The translations under genes and the position numbers were made by a program. A stretch of 10,701 nt of DNA from Phycisphaerales bacterium (lineage in GTDB: Bacteria > Planctomycetota > Phycisphaerae > SM23-33), in the NCBI GenBank assembly GCA_003485185.1, contig DNAS01000087.1, forward strand, positions 1 to 10,701, read 5' to 3'. The notes under the pieces were generated by a model that was given only the letters and a program-made list of their open reading frames with translations, had not been told where the DNA came from and searched no databases. Below, piece by piece: positions 7,412-10,701 of this stretch (positions are counted from its first letter, which is position 1; each line of letters begins with the position of its first letter).

Positions 7412-8450
7412 TGTTTGTCAATCCTTTCACTTCAGCTTGCCGACCAAGGCGTAACACTCGCGAATCCACCATCAGAATCGCGGACGCGAAGTTCAGGGCG
7501 AAGACGTTCATACCCTCGTCATTAGGGTGCACGCCGTCTACAAACCAGCGGGGATCGTCCGGAACAAGCGAGGGACCTTCGATGACGGTGCATGGCGGTG
7601 CTCCCCTAGCTGCATATCGCAGCGCTTCGCGATAGTCTTCAAGTGATCGGCCGGCTGCATTGCGATTGTTCCGCCCCGGTGCGGGAATGGGCGTAATCAG
7701 CACCCTCGTTGCTGCCGGATGCGCCTCCGCCTGCCGCTTCAGCAACCGAATCGCATCGGCGGTCACCTCTTCTGGCCGCCGAGATTTGCTAAAGTCGTTA
7801 ATACCGTAAGCAATCGTCAATAGGTCATAAGGCCAACCTTGGTCTGCGCCCGCCAGAAAACCCTCCAATCTGCCGCCACCAATGCCATAGTTCCGCACAT
7901 CGACGCCCAGTGACACCGCAACTCGTGCAACCCACGCCCTCGTCGGCAAGGTTGCAGTCATGCCCTGGGTGATCGAATCGCCTAGAGCCAACCACCGTTG
8001 TTTGAACGTCTCTGCGGGGAGACACTCACAATCATCGTCGATCTCTAGGAACTCCAAGTCTGCTCGAACCAGGTGTGGCAACCACAGTTCGATCAAACTG
8101 GGCTTGCGTACGGCGGGTATGCTGATAGTTCCTTCCCAACGATCGGATCGTTCCCCACCGCCAAACACTCCGATTTGTGCACCGTTAATCGTTATGACAC
8201 CCAGGAACAACGGACGGGCTGCGCGGCCATATCGCAAGCCGATCCGGATACGACGCGTGATGGAGAAGAATCGCAGCCGTACGCAGCTGGCACATTCCAG
8301 CCGAATTCGGCTTCCTTCGTCCTTACGGTAGTTCACCGCTAAGGCGTCGGGCAAACGGTGAAACTCCACAGCGCCGTTCACGTGACAGACGGACTCGCAA
8401 CCATAGGTGATCGCAGCAATTTCTTCGAACATCAACCGTCTCACGGTCAC
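7341..8450 (-). CDS. SGNH/GDSL-family esterase (CE2-like layout), with a suspect C-terminus
   Basis: A 369-residue protein with the SGNH hydrolase blocks in order: GDSIT with nucleophile S159, NYGIGGG (187-193), GIND with N218, and DGVHPND with D305 and H308. The first ~150 residues look like a beta-rich domain ahead of the hydrolase, as in CE2-type carbohydrate esterases. No signal peptide is apparent. The GTG start at 8450 overlaps the preceding stop (GTGA). AAGG lies only 3 bases upstream of it, so the in-frame GTG at 8444 or ATG at 8432 are alternatives. From about residue 330 the protein loses family character and overlaps the next gene by 71 bases. Another frame there reads ECYALVGKLK and stops at 7427, just before the next gene's ribosome binding site, so the natural end may be 7427 with a one-base frameshift upstream. 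Likely deacetylates or deacylates a carbohydrate; substrate unknown. Confidence 0.85.
   Translation of the reverse strand: MTVRRLMFEEIAAITYGCESVCHVNGAVEFHRLPDALAVNYRKDEGSRIRLECASCVRLRFFSITRRIRIGLRYGRAARPLFLGVITINGAQIGVFGGGERSDRWEGTISIPAVRKPSLIELWLPHLVRADLEFLEIDDDCECLPAETFKQRWLALGDSITQGMTATLPTRAWVARVAVSLGVDVRNYGIGGGRLEGFLAGADQGWPYDLLTIAYGINDFSKSRRPEEVTADAIRLLKRQAEAHPAATRVLITPIPAPGRNNRNAAGRSLEDYREALRYAARGAPPCTVIEGPSLVPDDPRWFVDGVHPNDEGMNVFALNFASAILMVDSRVLRLGRQAEVKGLTNNEIAPHHNNGRHLPNRIHGRCSG
7422..7427 (-). promoter_or_regulatory. Ribosome binding site of the alpha/beta-hydrolase gene
   Basis: AAAGGA on the minus strand, 10 bases before ATG 7411. Its presence, and the signal peptide that follows, fix the start of the esterase even though the upstream frame runs on through it. 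Confidence 0.55.
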
Positions 8451-9805
8451 TGTCCTTCGGATGCGACGGGTCGATCGCCCTCTTCCTTGCGATCGATGAC
8501 TTCGCGAACCCAGTCGTGTATGCTGGCCGGCTGAGTTGTCGCTGATGCTAAGGCCAGCATTTCAGCGTTAATCATCCCGTAGACTGCAGCAGCAAGCACA
8601 TTGCTGGTCGGAAGAATTTTCACGTCGTAACCGGGAAGACTAACATCCGCATCGCCAAGCCCCCACGGCATGTTCAGCAGGACGTCGCCAGGCTTGACCT
8701 GACTCATCTGGTCCGGCCGAAAAGTGGCAATGCATAGAATAAGTGTCGCGCCGCCCTGCCTTGCCTTGTCAGCCAGGTTGAACCAGCCGCCCGTATTGGG
8801 CACATAGTCATAGCCAACAACTAGTAGTATGTCCCCCGGCTTGAATGCGATCTTCGGGTGGTCGGGCGGGTAGTCTTTCGCGTGTTGCTGACGCCAGCGC
8901 TGGGTGATGTCCTCGAATAAGCCCGGGTGGTTTGACCCCTCCGTAAGATAGGCCGCACCATGGGCACCGCCAACCATGAACAGACGCTTGCCTTGTCGCC
9001 TTCGTTCTACGGCAAGCTGGGCGATCCGCGTGATGGTAGCAGCCTGACGCTGCTGTAGTTTCTCGAACCTGGACCGCATGGAGTGCAAGTAGGCCTTGGC
9101 CAGAGCGCCCCCCGCCATCGGTCGGGGTTTGTCCGCGTGAAATCGCACGTTCCTGAGCTGATCATTGCGGGCTCTGGCCATGGGCACCCGGATCGACTGA
9201 TACATGGGAGGCATCTTTTCCGCACGGGTACAGGCGGCAACGAACTCACCCATCCACGACCACAATGTGGCCATCGTGGCTAGGGGATACGTTGGTGCCG
9301 CGGCAGAACCCGCGGGCACAACGACCTTGCCAAGCACAGCGGTCTCGCTCAGATGGACCTGGTTAAGAAGACGCTCCGTCCCAAAGATTACTAGCGGGCA
9401 TCCACGCTTGGCATAACCGGCCAAGCGTTTGGCGTCCTCGGTCGTTTGCCCTTCGCGAAGTGCGTACAGAACAATACCTTTCCACGGCGCCTTTTCCATC
9501 TGATCCGGCCGGCTCACCCCTATCAGGCCGCCGCTGCGATAAGATGCTTCATGGATGAAGCATCGTGTTCCATCGACGCCGAGGCCAAGCGTCTCATCAC
9601 GGACGTAGTGATTGGCCGCCGCCGAGGCGATGGCGGTGAGTTGGGGCACCTGGAGTTCTACAGCGTCAAGAATTCGCAGGATCTTTTGCCGGTAAGCCAG
9701 CGCATCGACCGACCTCGTCGCCGGATCGGCCGCCGCCAGCGAGGCCAGCACCGCCGCCAGCCCCAAGCCTACACCGATCCTCATTCGAGCCGGATAGCGA
9801 GACAT
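8447..9805 (-). CDS. Exported protein with two SIS-like (phosphosugar-isomerase fold) halves
   Basis: A 452-residue protein with a signal peptide: basic residues, then GVGLGLAAVLASLAAA, with cleavage probably after residue 26. Two regions resemble the SIS fold (PF01380). The first (about 38-195) contains CFIHEASYRSGGL (82-94), like the E-x-x-(Y/H)-R-(A/S)-GGL segment of SIS proteins, then a strand before FGTERLL. The second (about 242-415) has a leading helix, RLFMVGGAHGAAY (274-286), GDILLVVGYDY (324-334), GATLILCIA (352-360) and PTSNVLAAAVYGMINAEML (399-417), the typical closing SIS helix. SIS domains bind or isomerise phosphorylated sugars inside cells, so export is unusual; it may bind or process a sugar in the periplasm. 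Its enzymatic activity cannot be read. GAGGTGA lies 6 bases before the ATG. It follows the sulfatase by 14 bases and overlaps the SGNH start. Confidence 0.75.
   Translation of the reverse strand: MSRYPARMRIGVGLGLAAVLASLAAADPATRSVDALAYRQKILRILDAVELQVPQLTAIASAAANHYVRDETLGLGVDGTRCFIHEASYRSGGLIGVSRPDQMEKAPWKGIVLYALREGQTTEDAKRLAGYAKRGCPLVIFGTERLLNQVHLSETAVLGKVVVPAGSAAAPTYPLATMATLWSWMGEFVAACTRAEKMPPMYQSIRVPMARARNDQLRNVRFHADKPRPMAGGALAKAYLHSMRSRFEKLQQRQAATITRIAQLAVERRRQGKRLFMVGGAHGAAYLTEGSNHPGLFEDITQRWRQQHAKDYPPDHPKIAFKPGDILLVVGYDYVPNTGGWFNLADKARQGGATLILCIATFRPDQMSQVKPGDVLLNMPWGLGDADVSLPGYDVKILPTSNVLAAAVYGMINAEMLALASATTQPASIHDWVREVIDRKEEGDRPVASEGQ
9543..9564. repeat. Near-perfect palindrome inside the SIS-like gene
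   Basis: Two 10-base arms, GATGCTTCAT and ATGAAGCATC, are separated by only two bases (GG). It lies within coding sequence for the FIHEAS segment, so it may simply reflect codon choice. The arms are exact by reading; no function is evident. Confidence 0.45.
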
Positions 9806-9811
9806 TAACGT

Positions 9812-9818
9812 TCACCTC
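9812..9818 (-). promoter_or_regulatory. Strong ribosome binding site of the SIS-like gene
   Basis: GAGGTGA on the minus strand, 6 bases before ATG 9805 and just after the sulfatase stop. It is the best Shine-Dalgarno match in the window and supports the 9805 start with its signal peptide. Confidence 0.65.
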
Positions 9819-9819
9819 T

Positions 9820-10701
9820 TCATCGCGTGACGGTCTGCGCGCGGTCGGTCGCAGGCAGGTGAGGCATTTCGATGTTGTACAGCCGCCCCGCCCGAAGTCG
9901 GGCGTCGGAAACAAAACCTTCCGGCCGATCCCTGAGCACCTCAATCAGCCGGCTTCGCCAACTCTTAAGGTCCTCGATCCGTAGCGGATCGGCGCCGAGG
10001 TCGCGGCACTCGCCTGGATCGCGGTCGAGATCGAACAACTGCTCCCTGCCCGAGGCAGTGTACCAGACGTATTTCCGGTGACCGTCGGTCAGGCAGTGCC
10101 AGCCCGTTTCAAAAGCCACGTTACCATCGATGGCGGCGCCGGCGCGGCGGCGGGGCATGGGGGAAACTTCGGCGAACTCGCCGTGAACGAAGGGCCGGGG
10201 TTCGAATCCTTCGCCGCGTAAGCATGGCGCCAGGCTGCGCCCGTTCACCGTCTCGGGCACGGGCAGGCTAGCGAGGTCCAGGATGGTGGGCATCAGGTCG
10301 TGCAGCGCCACCGGCGCGTCAATCACCGTGTCGCGCGGGATGTCCGGGCCGGTCACCATCAGCGGTACGCGCAGCGAACCTTCGTAAGGCAGGCTCTTGC
10401 GGAACAGGTAATGGTCGCCCAGCATCTCTCCGTGATCGGAGACGTAGATGACGTAGGTGTTTCGCATTTGCCTGGTGCGATTCAGCGCCCAGCGGACACG
10501 CTCGAACTGGTCGTCGAGATGGTTGAGCAGGCCATAGTAGCCCGCGTAGCACTGGCGCAGCCAGGGACCGTGGAGATCGACCCACCGGCTGGCGGGCCCC
10601 ATGCCCAAGCCGCGGCGGGGTGGCGAAACGGCCCAGTCGCCGACATGCGGCCCGCCCAGGTCATCCATCCGCTCATAGCGGTCGTAGTACACCTGCGGCG
10701 G
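9820..10701 (-). CDS. Sulfatase (formylglycine-dependent, alkaline phosphatase superfamily), 3' part only
   Basis: The last 293 codons of a sulfatase (PF00884); the 5' part, including the C-x-P-x-R site that is matured to formylglycine, lies beyond the right edge. The frame is open to base 10701, reading PPQVYYDRYE at the edge, so GTG 10692 is not a real start. Sulfatase features (numbered from the edge) are a helix around YAGYYGLLNHLDDQ (52-65), YVSDHGEMLGDH (86-97) with D89 and H90 as metal-site residues, and RKSLPYEGSLRVPL (101-114) with K102 in the usual active-site lysine position. ALHDLMPTILDLA (132-144), NGRSLAPCLRG (153-163) and the C-terminal LFDLDRDPGECRDLG (222-236) follow. The enzyme hydrolyses sulfate esters, most likely on a carbohydrate given its neighbours; the specific sugar cannot be told. 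It is the first gene of the visible operon and the most GC-rich. Confidence 0.93.
   Translation of the reverse strand, partial: PPQVYYDRYERMDDLGGPHVGDWAVSPPRRGLGMGPASRWVDLHGPWLRQCYAGYYGLLNHLDDQFERVRWALNRTRQMRNTYVIYVSDHGEMLGDHYLFRKSLPYEGSLRVPLMVTGPDIPRDTVIDAPVALHDLMPTILDLASLPVPETVNGRSLAPCLRGEGFEPRPFVHGEFAEVSPMPRRRAGAAIDGNVAFETGWHCLTDGHRKYVWYTASGREQLFDLDRDPGECRDLGADPLRIEDLKSWRSRLIEVLRDRPEGFVSDARLRAGRLYNIEMPHLPATDRAQTVTR

Noticed and set aside
1..10701. CRISPR array, insertion sequence, toxin-antitoxin or phage defence system.
   Set aside because: There are no regular repeats with spacers, no transposase or integrase motifs, and no defence-type domains; the genes are all metabolic in character.

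Overview
The window is one continuous minus-strand gene train. Eight genes cover almost every base, transcription runs from right to left, and both ends are cut by the window edge. In transcription order they are: a formylglycine-type sulfatase (3' part only, 9820-10701), an exported protein with two SIS-like halves (8447-9805), an SGNH/GDSL esterase (7341-8450), an exported alpha/beta-hydrolase esterase with a second degenerate hydrolase half (5315-7411), a divergent GH42-like glycoside hydrolase (3018-5285), and three consecutive uroporphyrinogen-decarboxylase (URO-D) superfamily proteins (1903-2976, 864-1898 and 1-867, the last running off the left edge). I see no convincing plus-strand gene, structural RNA, CRISPR array or insertion sequence. 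No gap between genes is longer than about 30 bases.

Gene family content (sulfatase, SGNH and alpha/beta-hydrolase esterases, GH42-like enzyme, exported SIS-like protein, several URO-D-like paralogs) suggests a polysaccharide-degrading bacterium of the Planctomycetota, the wider PVC group, or a similar uncultured lineage. This is inferred from gene content only; there is no taxonomic marker. Base composition changes by eye: the sulfatase end is clearly GC-rich, while the glycoside hydrolase region is more AT-rich.

The junctions are those of an operon: 14 bases between sulfatase and SIS gene, a GTGA overlap (SIS/SGNH), a nominal 71-base overlap (SGNH/esterase) that may reflect a frameshift, about 29 bases on either side of the glycoside hydrolase, 4 bases between the first two URO-D genes, and an ATGA overlap into the third.

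Working model (inference): the exported enzymes strip sulfate and acyl groups from a decorated glycan, the GH42-like enzyme cleaves a glycosidic bond, and the URO-D trio acts on a downstream product. The first trio member carries an H-x-C pair like the zinc site of corrinoid-dependent methyltransferases (MtaA/MtbA). The other two carry an acidic D-x-D-G segment there instead. Removal of O-methyl groups from methylated sugars is one testable idea, but no corrinoid protein or reductive activase is visible here. The three-paralog URO-D array inside a desulfation/deacylation operon is the most interesting thing in the window.
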